From: Clostridiales bacterium
GTDB lineage: Bacteria > Bacillota > Clostridia > Lachnospirales > Lachnospiraceae
DNA length: 64,000 bases
Assembly: GCA_022770525.1 (NCBI GenBank)
Contig: JALEHN010000066.1
Span: 1-64,000 of the forward strand
Direction of reading: 5' to 3'
The position numbers were made by a program, and so were the translations under genes. The notes below the pieces were generated by a model. That model did not search any database, was not told the origin of the DNA, and saw only the letters and a list, made by a program, of their open reading frames with translations. Of the stretch, positions 27,766-35,982 are shown piece after piece. Positions within the stretch are counted from its first letter, which is position 1; each line of letters opens with the position of its first letter.

Positions 27766-28611
27766 TTGAAAACTATCGATCTTCACACCCACTCCAAAAT
27801 TTCAGACGGCTCAATGCAGCCCGAAGAACTCATCGCATACGCTGCCGCTAAAGGCCTTAGTGCTGTGGCACTGACAGACCATGATACCGCAGCAGGTCTT
27901 GAACGGGCAGAAAATGCCGCTTTATCCTGCGGCATAGAATTCATTCCGGGCATCGAACTTTCCGCCTATTATGCCGAACGTGAAGTCCACATCGTCGGAC
28001 TTTTTATCAATTACCGTAATCAGGCTTTTTTAGAGAAAATACACACAGTCTCCCATGCCCGTGAAATACGAAATCTTGAAATGATCAAAATCATGCAGGC
28101 TCACGGTATTGATATTACCTCCGAAAAGCTTAAAGCCAGTGAAGGCAAAGGCATTCTTACCCGTGCCAATTTCGCGGCATATCTTGAAAAGACCGGTGTC
28201 GTCTCCTCTTATCAGGAAGCCTTTGACCGTTTTCTTGAAAAAGGAAAACCTTTTTATGTTCCGAGAAAAAAACTGACCCCAAAAGATGCCATTGATGCCA
28301 TCTTATCCGCAGGCGGTATTCCGGTACTTGCCCATCCGCTCCTTTATAAATTCAGCGATGATGCCCTCGACCGGTGTGTCTTAGAATTAAAATCACTTGG
28401 TATAAAGGCTTTGGAAGTTTACTATTCCAGAAATTTAAGCACCGATACACTTCGAATGAAGGCACTGGCTGACAAGTATGGCTTATACTACAGCGGCGGC
28501 TCTGACTTTCACGGGACTTATAAACCGGATATAGATATCGGTACGGGCACAGGCAGCCTTGTTGTCCCTTATGAAGTTCTTGATCGTCTGAAAGACCTGG
28601 TTAGCCACTGA
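27766..28611 (+). CDS. PHP-domain phosphoesterase
   Basis: 281 residues. The PHP metal-binding motifs DLHTHSKISDGS and LTDHDT at the N-terminus, PGIELSAYY in the middle, and GSDFHG near the end are all present. Close relatives hydrolyse 3',5'-nucleotide bisphosphates or short RNAs (YciV/RNase AM type). The start is TTG 27766-27768, six bases after AGAGGTG; no better ATG exists ahead of the first motif. It is the only plus-strand gene in the SCIFF-tgt block and is divergent from the TIGR04086 gene. Confidence 0.88.
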   Translation: MKTIDLHTHSKISDGSMQPEELIAYAAAKGLSAVALTDHDTAAGLERAENAALSCGIEFIPGIELSAYYAEREVHIVGLFINYRNQAFLEKIHTVSHAREIRNLEMIKIMQAHGIDITSEKLKASEGKGILTRANFAAYLEKTGVVSSYQEAFDRFLEKGKPFYVPRKKLTPKDAIDAILSAGGIPVLAHPLLYKFSDDALDRCVLELKSLGIKALEVYYSRNLSTDTLRMKALADKYGLYYSGGSDFHGTYKPDIDIGTGTGSLVVPYEVLDRLKDLVSH

Positions 28612-28710
28612 CCTTGTGTAAACATACAAATATCTGTCTAATGGTCTTACGTATCAGAATATGCGCCAAACCTGACATACTGTATAAACATATAACTGTC
28701 CGTCATAGAC

Positions 28711-28760
28711 AAAGAAACCCGCAAAACAGCTTACATCACTCTGTCATGCGGGTTTTCTTT
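28711..28760. terminator. Bidirectional terminator between the PHP gene and yajC
   Basis: Stem GAAACCCGC/GCGGGTTTTC with a 25-base loop, flanked by AAAG and CTTT, placed between two convergent genes. Confidence 0.75.
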
Positions 28761-28801
28761 ATTCATTCAAAAAATCTGTTTTCCGGCCTGAAATTTAAGG
28801 A

Positions 28802-29083
28802 TCAATCTTCCGGATTTGCTTTTTCTACACTGACAATAGCTGCTTTCTGCATTGGAATTCTGCAGTTTTTATTGCTGCCGAACTCAACGATGACAACTTC
28901 ATCTGTAATATCAATGACAACGCCATAAAAACCGCTTGTTGTCAGAATACTGTCGCCTGCTTCAAGATTTGCAAGCATCGCATCCTGTTTCTTCTGCTGT
29001 TTCTTCTGCGGACGAATGGCGATAAAATACATCAAAGCTGCAAAAATAGCAATATATGCAACGATAATAATGACTTGTTCCAT
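28802..29083 (-). CDS. yajC: Preprotein translocase subunit YajC
   Basis: 93 residues. One N-terminal membrane helix is followed by the RPQKKQQKK basic stretch and a small soluble domain (EAGDSILTTSGFYGVVIDITDE). YajC associates with SecDF in the Sec translocon. It directly follows tgt, the usual arrangement, and GGAGG precedes the ATG at 29081-29083. Confidence 0.95.
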   Translation of the reverse strand: MEQVIIIVAYIAIFAALMYFIAIRPQKKQQKKQDAMLANLEAGDSILTTSGFYGVVIDITDEVVIVEFGSNKNCRIPMQKAAIVSVEKANPED

Positions 29084-29101
29084 ATTTTTATCCTCCTTAT
29101 A

Positions 29102-30232
29102 TTATTCTCCTATAGAAAAGCCTTCTAATTTTGACTTTTTATATGCTGCAAAACGATGTTCATCAAGAGCGTCCCTGATTTCTTCCATCATATGATTGTA
29201 GAAATACAGATTATGCAATACGCATAAACGCATACCGAGCATTTCCTTTGCCTTAAGCAAATGACGGATATAGGCACGGGAATAGTTTTTACATGCAGGG
29301 CACTGACATCCTTCTTCAATCGGCCGGTCGTCAAGTTCATATTTTGCATTGAACAAATTCAGCTTACCGTGGTTTGTGTATACATGTCCGTGTCTGCCGT
29401 TTCTTGACGGGTAAACACAGTCAAAGAAATCCACGCCTCTTTCAACGCCTTCAAGAATATTTGCCGGCGTGCCGACACCCATCAGATAGGTTGGTTTATC
29501 CTGCGGTAAATAAGGCACAGTTTCGTCAAGAATGTGGTACATCTCTTCATGTGTCTCACCGACTGCCAGACCGCCGATGCCATATCCGTCAAGATCCATC
29601 TCTGCGATCCTTTTTGCATGGTCTACACGGATATCTGCAAATGTTCCGCCCTGATTGATACCAAAAAGCATCTGCTGTTTGTTGATCGTATCCTCAAGCC
29701 CGTTAAGCCGGATCATCTCTGCCTTACATCTGGCAAGCCATCTGGTCGTACGACTGACCGAATTTTCCATATATTCCCGCGTTGCAGGATACGGTGCGCA
29801 TTCATCAAATGCCATAGCAATGGTCGAACCGAGATTAGACTGGATCTGCATGCTCTGTTCAGGTCCCATAAAAATCCGGCGTCCGTCAATGTGTGAATTG
29901 AAATAAACGCCTTCTTCTTTTATTTTTCTCAGTTTTGTCAGAGAAAATACCTGAAAGCCGCCGGAATCCGTAAGAATCGGCCTGTCCCAGTTCATAAACT
30001 TATGAAGACCGCCCATCTTTTTAACGACCTCATCCCCCGGACGCAAATGCAGATGATATGTGTTTGACAATTCAACCTGAGTCCCGATTTCATGGAGATC
30101 CATCGTCGATACCGCGCCTTTGATCGCTGCAATCGTACCGACATTCATAAAAACAGGCGTCTGAATTGTACCATGTACTGTCGTGACTTCTGCTCTCTTT
30201 GCTCTGCCTTCTGTCGTAATAATCTTATACAT
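29102..30232 (-). CDS. tgt: tRNA-guanine transglycosylase
   Basis: 376 residues. The nucleophile-bearing DSGGFQVFSL motif, GGLAVGET, PSRNGRHGHV and the C-terminal zinc site (CQCPACKNYSRAYIRHL) are complete. It exchanges guanine 34 for preQ1 in tRNAs with GUN anticodons, the first step of queuosine modification. GAGAGG precedes the ATG. yajC follows 18 bp downstream, so the two are cotranscribed. queA, often adjacent, is not present upstream here. Confidence 0.96.
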   Translation of the reverse strand: MYKIITTEGRAKRAEVTTVHGTIQTPVFMNVGTIAAIKGAVSTMDLHEIGTQVELSNTYHLHLRPGDEVVKKMGGLHKFMNWDRPILTDSGGFQVFSLTKLRKIKEEGVYFNSHIDGRRIFMGPEQSMQIQSNLGSTIAMAFDECAPYPATREYMENSVSRTTRWLARCKAEMIRLNGLEDTINKQQMLFGINQGGTFADIRVDHAKRIAEMDLDGYGIGGLAVGETHEEMYHILDETVPYLPQDKPTYLMGVGTPANILEGVERGVDFFDCVYPSRNGRHGHVYTNHGKLNLFNAKYELDDRPIEEGCQCPACKNYSRAYIRHLLKAKEMLGMRLCVLHNLYFYNHMMEEIRDALDEHRFAAYKKSKLEGFSIGE

Positions 30233-30349
30233 AGCAACCTCTCATCACTTAAAATATTAAACTAACATTACAAGTATACCTGTTATGGCCAATTTAATCA
30301 ATATCATAATATCATATTTAGAAAAATTTTTTTGTGTCGAAAAAATATC

Positions 30350-30405
30350 GTGTATATCCTCGCACAGCGTGTGGTACTGCAGGAAATCACGATTTCCCGC
30401 AGCAC
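30350..30405. repeat. Degenerate family 1 repeat
   Basis: Holds the TCCTCGC..AGCG segment and a palindrome with GGAAAT-CACG-ATTTCC core. Its two arm differences are G-U pairs if the minus strand is the RNA. It abuts the terminator of the HPr-like gene. Confidence 0.65.
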
Positions 30406-30440
30406 AAAAAAGGTTCCGGCAAAAAAACCGGAACCTTTTT
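30406..30440. terminator. Terminator after the HPr-like gene
   Basis: Stem AGGTTCCGG/CCGGAACCT with A- and T-runs on either side, active in principle in both directions. Confidence 0.85.
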
Positions 30441-30451
30441 AATTCTTTAAA

Positions 30452-30679
30452 TCAGTTTACTGCGTATTTAGCAAGTACGTTAGAAAATTTCTCATTAAAG
30501 CCGTCATACATTACTGTTAAAATATTTCTGTGGTCAAGGCTCATAATGCCGAGAATTGATTTTGCGTCAAGTACGACCTTGTTAAAGTATACATCAATAT
30601 CAAAATCACAATCTGATGCAGCTGAAACAAATTCTTTAGCACCATCAATATCGTTTAATTTAATTTCCTGTCTGCTCAT
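30452..30679 (-). CDS. HPr-family protein lacking the phosphorylatable histidine
   Basis: 75 residues of the HPr fold. The region that in HPr holds the active-site histidine (GIHARPA) reads IDGAKEF here, with no histidine. The regulatory serine region is kept (AKSILGIMSLD, compare KSIMGVMSL in HPr). That is the pattern of Crh, which works only in CcpA-linked regulation through HPr kinase. ATG 30677-30679 follows AGGAGGTG. It is monocistronic. A function as a non-catalytic regulator is inference. Confidence 0.82.
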   Translation of the reverse strand: MSRQEIKLNDIDGAKEFVSAASDCDFDIDVYFNKVVLDAKSILGIMSLDHRNILTVMYDGFNEKFSNVLAKYAVN

Positions 30680-30944
30680 TATCACACCTCCTGTATTCGT
30701 GTGCAATCAACTTTTTCTGATTGCAGTTACTCTATCACAGCATCACTTTTTTGTCAACATTTTTTTGAAATATAATTTTCTCCTTCCTTCATAACAATTT
30801 ATGGAAATTACATAAGTACCACCTGTGAATTTTCAAAGAAAATCCATAAGTAATCGTTCTCACCCGCATATTTCATTGTAATTTTTACCAATTATCTTTT
30901 CATAATCAGAAACAAATTAACATAATTGACATTTTTTTACATTT

Positions 30945-31028
30945 TCAGCAGCCATTGTTTTTTAAGTCAATGAAATTATCAGTAACAATTCTTTCATTTG
31001 TCTGAATTTTATTAATTTTATATATCAT
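30945..31028 (-). CDS. Possible 27-residue peptide
   Basis: A minus-strand frame of 27 codons starts at ATG 31026-31028, eight bases after AAAGGAG, a strong ribosome site. The peptide begins MIYKINKI, is charged in the middle (NERIVTDNFIDLK) and ends NNGC. There is no hydrophobic segment. A single C-terminal cysteine would be consistent with a signalling or modified peptide, but no processing gene is adjacent and no family was recognised. It may equally be chance. Confidence 0.35.
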   Translation of the reverse strand: MIYKINKIQTNERIVTDNFIDLKNNGC

Positions 31029-31098
31029 TAATCTGTCTCCTTTATCAGAATACCGTGACAAAGTAAAAGAATACAGAAAATTTGCATATGTTCACGGA

Positions 31099-31223
31099 AC
31101 AACGTGCCGCTTAGTGATTCGTTGCGCGCCTGTGCGGGCACGCAAGTGCATCTTCTTCTCCGCACGGTTCACATCCTCGTGGGGCGTTGCTATGATATAG
31201 GAAATCGCAATTTCCTATATCAT
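31099..31223. repeat. Degenerate full-length family 1 repeat
   Basis: Contains all modules in order: an imperfect hairpin with TTAGTGATTCGTTG, GCGCGCCTGTGCGGGCAC, a GCAAGTGC palindrome, the TCCGCAC..CCTCGTGG segment, and the end palindrome ATGATATAGGAAAT/ATTTCCTATATCAT. It lies at the 3' side of the AtoE-type gene. Confidence 0.8.
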
Positions 31224-31225
31224 AA

Positions 31226-31271
31226 CAAAATTCCGAAGCAAGTAGTTTAACCCACTTGCTTCGGAATTTTG
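31226..31271. terminator. Terminator after the AtoE-type permease gene
   Basis: Eighteen-bp perfect stem (31226-31243 with 31254-31271; core TTCCGAAGCAAGT). Confidence 0.8.
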
Positions 31272-31336
31272 TTCCATATAAATCATCTTAAAATGTTTGA
31301 ATCAAAAAAATACCTGACGGATGGTTTCTCACCCTA

Positions 31337-32692
31337 TCAGATGATGAAACCAACAATAACAAATCCGATACAAACGATGATACCTGTAAGGATAAGGTCG
31401 ATGACACAGTATCCCATGATATCCCGTGCGCCAAGGCCTGCGATACCAAGTGCCGGTAAAGCCCAGAATGGCTGCAGCATATTTGTCCATGCATCACCCC
31501 AAGCTATAGCCATACATGTAACTGCAGGATCTACGTTCAGCGCCTGACCTGCCGGCATCATAATCGGTGCCTGAACAGCCCACTGTCCGCCGCCTGAAGG
31601 AACGAAGAAATTGACAATACCTGCACTTAAGAATGTCCACAGAGGGAATGTGATTCTGTTTGAGATTGCAACGAATGCTGTACTGATCACACCTGCCAGT
31701 GATACACCGTCTGCATTGGCACCGGTCATAATACCCATGATACCTGCATAGAACGGGAACTGAAGAAGAACGCCGCCTGCACCTTTAACAGCATCATTAA
31801 TCGCTCTTACATAATTAATCGGTGTTTTGTGGAAGAAAACGCCAAGTGTAAGGAAAATAAGGTTAACGATATTAAGATCCAGTTTAAAGCCTTTTGTTGC
31901 AAAATGCCAGATAATATAAACAAGTGCAATGGCTACAACGAGCATTGACATAATCACACTGTGTTCAAGCTTCTGAGCCGGTGTCTTAACTTCTTCTTTT
32001 TCAATCTTCTGTTCAACAAGAAGTTTTGGATCAATCGCTACAACATGTTCTTTTGAAGGATGCATTTTAGCATTAACGATCGGCATTAAAATAAGGATAA
32101 CAAGACAGATAATCAGGTTCCATGGGGAAAAGATTGTCTGGCTTGTAGGGATTGCTTCTGTGATGACACCGTTTGTCTGTGCAACGATCGTATCACTTGC
32201 TGTGGCGATCTGAAGAGGAATAGAACCTGAAACACCGGCATGCCATACAACAAAACCTGAATAAGCTGATGCAATCAGAAGACGGTAGTCAACGCCTTTG
32301 ACCTGTTTTGCAATTTCTTTTGCAAGAATCGCACCAACAACGAGACCAAAGCCCCAGTTTAACCAGCATGCGATTGTAGAAATCACAGTAACCATAACGA
32401 TGGCCTGGAAAGCTGATTTCGGAATGCTTGCCAGTTTCTTAAGAAGCTTCTGAACTGCAGGCGCATTTGCCATTGCTGTACCAAGTACAAGAACAAGCGC
32501 CATCTGCATTGAGAAACCAAGCAGGCTCCATACGCCGTTGCCCCAGAACTGAACGATTGCCAGTGGTCCCTGACCTGTGGCAGGCATTGCCGCAATAAAT
32601 ACGACTGCTGTCAGGATAATACAGAAAATAAATGGATCCGGCAGGAACCGCTGTATTAAGTTAACGCAGCCATTTGTGAATTTTTTGAACAT
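31337..32692 (-). CDS. AtoE-type short-chain fatty acid transporter
   Basis: 451 residues with about ten hydrophobic segments. The start FTNGCVNLIQRFLPDPFIFCIILT, the central LNWGFGLVVGAILAKEIA and the FFVPSGGGQWAVQAP motif match the AtoE/TIGR00366 family, thought to move acetoacetate or other short-chain fatty acids. ATG 32690-32692 follows GGGAGGA. The divergent AraC-type gene is the natural candidate regulator. Fatty-acid activation genes are not adjacent, so the substrate is unproven. Confidence 0.88.
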   Translation of the reverse strand: MFKKFTNGCVNLIQRFLPDPFIFCIILTAVVFIAAMPATGQGPLAIVQFWGNGVWSLLGFSMQMALVLVLGTAMANAPAVQKLLKKLASIPKSAFQAIVMVTVISTIACWLNWGFGLVVGAILAKEIAKQVKGVDYRLLIASAYSGFVVWHAGVSGSIPLQIATASDTIVAQTNGVITEAIPTSQTIFSPWNLIICLVILILMPIVNAKMHPSKEHVVAIDPKLLVEQKIEKEEVKTPAQKLEHSVIMSMLVVAIALVYIIWHFATKGFKLDLNIVNLIFLTLGVFFHKTPINYVRAINDAVKGAGGVLLQFPFYAGIMGIMTGANADGVSLAGVISTAFVAISNRITFPLWTFLSAGIVNFFVPSGGGQWAVQAPIMMPAGQALNVDPAVTCMAIAWGDAWTNMLQPFWALPALGIAGLGARDIMGYCVIDLILTGIIVCIGFVIVGFII

Positions 32693-32927
32693 ATAAAATC
32701 CTCCCTTATTAATATGTTTTTTATCATTTGTTATTCTATTAACAAACAATGAAATAATTATACATTTTTTAATAGTTTTTTTATATATTGAATCTTTACA
32801 AAAACTATGATATATTGAACTAAACGTAAAAAAATCACAAAAAAATCACATACCTTTGCCGAATCACACAATTTAAGACTTTTGTTCCACTATTATCTGT
32901 AAATTATTACCATCAGGAGGAAGACAT

Positions 32928-33746
32928 ATGAAAAATCTATCACAAACCTTTGCAATTGACGAAAAAGTCCGTATTCTTCCGTTATATATTAACAGTGCCG
33001 GAGAGGACCTGCTGGATACCGGCTGTCGTTTATATATAAATGCGGACCATTATGTATTAATTTCCAGTCTTGAAGGTACATTTTATATAGAAAGCGAAGA
33101 AAGCACTGCCACATTAAAGAAAAATCACGGCATGATCCTTAACAAAGACAGAAATTACTGTTTTTTCACAAAAAAAGACAGATGTAAGCTCCGATATGTT
33201 ACCTTTGACGGCAGCGGTGTCCTACAGATTTTGTCCTATATCGGTCTGGATAACTCAAAAACTTTTCTTATTGACTCTTACAGATTTGAAGCGGACTTTC
33301 ACACGATTCAGTTAAATATACATACCAATAACGGTTACAGGGCTTCTCTCAGCTTTCAGCAGATTTTATATGAAGTTTTTAACACTGCCGCCATGCAAAA
33401 AGGCAGCAGAAACATTGATTTATTGAACAGGTATATTTTGGAAAATTATTGTTCAAATCTTGACATACAATTACTGGCAGACGTATACGGAACAAGTGTA
33501 AGTTACCTCTGCCGGGAATTTAAAATCAAATACGGAACCTCCCCCATGGCTTACGTAAATCAGCTGCGTATTAATAAGTCGAGAGACCTTCTTACCCATA
33601 CCCGGAAAAAAATTAATGAAATCGCCCGTATTTGCGGTTTCATTAATACAGAGTATTTTTGCAGTGTCTTTAAAAAATATGAACACTGTACCCCTTTGCA
33701 GTACCGCCACAGCCATACCGCGCTGACAGATGATACAATAAACTAA
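32928..33746 (+). CDS. AraC-family transcriptional regulator
   Basis: 272 residues. The N-terminal 150 residues form a cupin-like sensor region, and the C-terminal 100 hold two helix-turn-helix motifs (LDIQLLADVYGTSVSYLCREFK and INEIARICGFINTEYFCSVFKK). GGAGGA precedes ATG 32928. It is transcribed away from the AtoE-type permease across a 235-bp AT-rich gap, which suggests it controls that gene. The effector is unknown. Confidence 0.88.
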   Translation: MKNLSQTFAIDEKVRILPLYINSAGEDLLDTGCRLYINADHYVLISSLEGTFYIESEESTATLKKNHGMILNKDRNYCFFTKKDRCKLRYVTFDGSGVLQILSYIGLDNSKTFLIDSYRFEADFHTIQLNIHTNNGYRASLSFQQILYEVFNTAAMQKGSRNIDLLNRYILENYCSNLDIQLLADVYGTSVSYLCREFKIKYGTSPMAYVNQLRINKSRDLLTHTRKKINEIARICGFINTEYFCSVFKKYEHCTPLQYRHSHTALTDDTIN

Positions 33747-33810
33747 TTGTTGCAGCCTTGTTCATCTCAATGTATAATGAATAGCAAATAATTTGAATGA
33801 GGTGACAATC

Positions 33811-34923
33811 ATGTCAGGTTCTGTTTATGGAAATATATTTAAAGTAAGTACATGGGGTGAATCCCACGGTAAAGGTGTCGGTGTTGTCATTGACGGATGT
33901 CCGGCAGGTCTTTCCCTTTCCGAAGAAGACATTCAAAAGTTTTTAAACCGCAGAAAGCCCGGTCAGTCAAAATATGCAACACCACGCAAAGAGGATGATG
34001 CCGTGGAAATATTATCCGGTATTTTTGAAGGACATACAACAGGGACGCCGATATCTATGGTCGTTTACAACAAAACCCAGCGTTCCTCCGATTACTCTGA
34101 GATTGCTTCTTACTACCGGCCCGGACATGCCGACTATACCTTTGATGCCAAATATGGTTTCAGGGATTACCGGGGCGGCGGCCGCAGTTCAGGCCGTGAA
34201 ACCATCGGACGTGTTGCCGCAGGCGCAGTTGCATCGGCAATACTCTCACAGCTTGGCATCAGTATCCTGACTTATACAAGTGCTATCGGTGACGTCTGCA
34301 TCGATCCCTCCCGCTTTGATGCCGGTGAAATCAATCGCAATCCCCTTTATATGCCCGATGCAAATGCCGCAAAAAAAGCCGGACTGCTTCTTGAAGAACA
34401 AATGAAAAACAAAGATTCCGTCGGCGGTATTATTGAATGTATCATCAAAAATGTTCCAGCCGGCATCGGTGATCCAGTTTTTGATAAGCTGGATGCAAAC
34501 CTTGCCAAAGCAATGTTTTCCATCGGTGCTGTCAAAGGTTTTGAAATCGGCGACGGCTTTGATGCAGCCAAAGCAACCGGCACAAAAAATAATGACCCTT
34601 TCATCTGTGATGATCACGGTCATATCAAAAAAGAAACCAATCATGCCGGCGGCATACTCGGCGGCATCAGCGACGGATCTGATATTTTCATGCGTATTGC
34701 CATCAAACCGACACCGTCTGTTGCCAGTACCCAGAAAACAGTCACCACCGCCGGTGAACCGATTTCAGTACAAATTAAAGGACGGCACGATCCGATCATC
34801 GTTCCCCGCGCCGTCGTCGTCGTCGAATCTATGGCAGCCATCACACTGGCTGATTTGATGCTTTCCAATATGGGGGCACGTATGGAATATTTACAAAAAA
34901 TCTATGACCGCCGGTCAGAGTAA
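33811..34923 (+). CDS. aroC: Chorismate synthase
   Basis: 370 residues. The signatures WGESHGKGVGVVIDG, RPGHADYTFDAKYG, the GRSSGRETIGRVAAGA motif and RHDPIIVPRAVVVVE are intact. It converts EPSP to chorismate, the last shared step of aromatic amino acid synthesis, and needs reduced flavin. The start is ATG 33811 with GAGGTG upstream; the frame's earlier start lies before that site. No other aro genes are adjacent. Confidence 0.96.
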   Translation: MSGSVYGNIFKVSTWGESHGKGVGVVIDGCPAGLSLSEEDIQKFLNRRKPGQSKYATPRKEDDAVEILSGIFEGHTTGTPISMVVYNKTQRSSDYSEIASYYRPGHADYTFDAKYGFRDYRGGGRSSGRETIGRVAAGAVASAILSQLGISILTYTSAIGDVCIDPSRFDAGEINRNPLYMPDANAAKKAGLLLEEQMKNKDSVGGIIECIIKNVPAGIGDPVFDKLDANLAKAMFSIGAVKGFEIGDGFDAAKATGTKNNDPFICDDHGHIKKETNHAGGILGGISDGSDIFMRIAIKPTPSVASTQKTVTTAGEPISVQIKGRHDPIIVPRAVVVVESMAAITLADLMLSNMGARMEYLQKIYDRRSE

Positions 34924-34949
34924 TACGCACTCCTGTTTTTCTATACAAG

Positions 34950-35034
34950 AACGAACGGCTTATTATTCTTAAAAAACTTCATACAGCTTTTTATTACTAA
35001 AAGAACAAGCTACAGTTTCTTATTACTGAAAAAC
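34950..35034. repeat. Imperfect tandem repeat of about 27-30 bp
   Basis: Four related segments of the form CNNCGGCTT-TTATT-ACTNAAAAAAC run from about 34950 into the terminator. They look like diverged copies of one terminator-like unit. Confidence 0.45.
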
Positions 35035-35071
35035 AACGCACGGCTTCTATTAAAAAAGAATGCCGTGCGTT
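35035..35071. terminator. Terminator between aroC and the MerR gene
   Basis: Ten-bp stem AACGCACGGC/GCCGTGCGTT, placed between two convergent genes, with T-rich flanks. Confidence 0.75.
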
Positions 35072-35078
35072 ACTTTTC

Positions 35079-35876
35079 TCACTCTTCCAAAATCCTCGCA
35101 AATATTTTTGTAATCTGAGCATTTTCATCCTGCACTAAAATATTATTGGTCACATAGATTTCATAGCCGTATTCATCAAGCTTCATATTTCTTTGCTTTG
35201 CCGTCTCAATCAAAAGTTCGTACCCCTTATAGCAATCCTCATAACTGCCGCTGTAATATAGCGACAGATATCTTCCGCCGCTGATTTGATCATTATACTG
35301 TGCTGTATCCTCTGACTCAATAAATACATAGGCATATTCAAAATACTTCTTTTCCCTGATACGATCGAGGCGCATACATTCACCGATCACTCTGTCCGCC
35401 TCAACCTTATGTTCACATAAAAAACCGGCATATTCTTTAAGCCCCTGCTCATAATCCGAAGCTTTTTTAAGAATCTGGCTTCTGAAAATCTTCATTTCCG
35501 GCAATTCTTCAATAAACACCTCTCCTGTACGCATTGTTTTCATATTTTCAGACTGTCTGATCAGCTTTTCCATATACTTTTTCATCTGCTGCATTTTACG
35601 TATTTTCATTTCAATTTTTTGAATATTCTCACTGAAAAAGTCCGCAATGCCTTCATCGGACATGGCCATATAAGCTTTAATTCCTTCAATAGGAATATCC
35701 AGTTCCCTTAAAGTTAATATAAAACGCATCTGGTCATACTGCCTGTAGGAATAATACCGGTAGCCCTTTTCCGATACATACACCGGTTTGAACAGCCCGA
35801 CATCTTCATAGTGATAAAGTGTATGTTTTGTTACACCGCACATTTTAGCAAAAGCATTAATCGATAAATATTTCAT
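35079..35876 (-). CDS. MerR-family regulator of the divergent MATE pump
   Basis: 265 residues. An N-terminal winged helix (YLSINAFAKMCGVTKHTLYHYEDVGLF, GYRYYSYRQY), a coiled-coil dimer helix (about 85-118) and a C-terminal GyrI-like ligand domain give the BmrR/TipA layout. Such proteins activate multidrug efflux genes on binding cationic drugs. It is divergent from a MATE transporter across about 105 bp containing a promoter with the long spacer expected for MerR control. ATG 35874-35876. Confidence 0.88.
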   Translation of the reverse strand: MKYLSINAFAKMCGVTKHTLYHYEDVGLFKPVYVSEKGYRYYSYRQYDQMRFILTLRELDIPIEGIKAYMAMSDEGIADFFSENIQKIEMKIRKMQQMKKYMEKLIRQSENMKTMRTGEVFIEELPEMKIFRSQILKKASDYEQGLKEYAGFLCEHKVEADRVIGECMRLDRIREKKYFEYAYVFIESEDTAQYNDQISGGRYLSLYYSGSYEDCYKGYELLIETAKQRNMKLDEYGYEIYVTNNILVQDENAQITKIFARILEE

Positions 35877-35914
35877 TAAATATCATGTCTCCTATCTTTT
35901 TTTGATTTTCCCGC

Positions 35915-35945
35915 TTGACTCTCGGGTCACCCTATACTTTATTAT
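35915..35945 (+). promoter_or_regulatory. MerR-type promoter/operator of the MATE gene
   Basis: TTGACT (35915-35920) and TATTAT (35940-35945) are 19 bp apart, the overlong spacer that MerR proteins untwist. The spacer holds an imperfect dyad centred on GGGT-C-ACCC. Confidence 0.7.
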
Positions 35946-35982
35946 AAATGATAGAACAAATATCGTCAAAGGAGCGTTTTAT

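Larger units (their letters stand above)
30680..31336. other. 657-bp stretch with a possible micropeptide, a repeat and a terminator
   Basis: No ordinary gene was seen. The stretch is AT-rich (about 30710-31090) and holds a possible 27-codon reading frame at 30945-31028, a degenerate full-length family 1 repeat at 31099-31223 and a strong terminator at 31226-31271. Confidence 0.7.
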
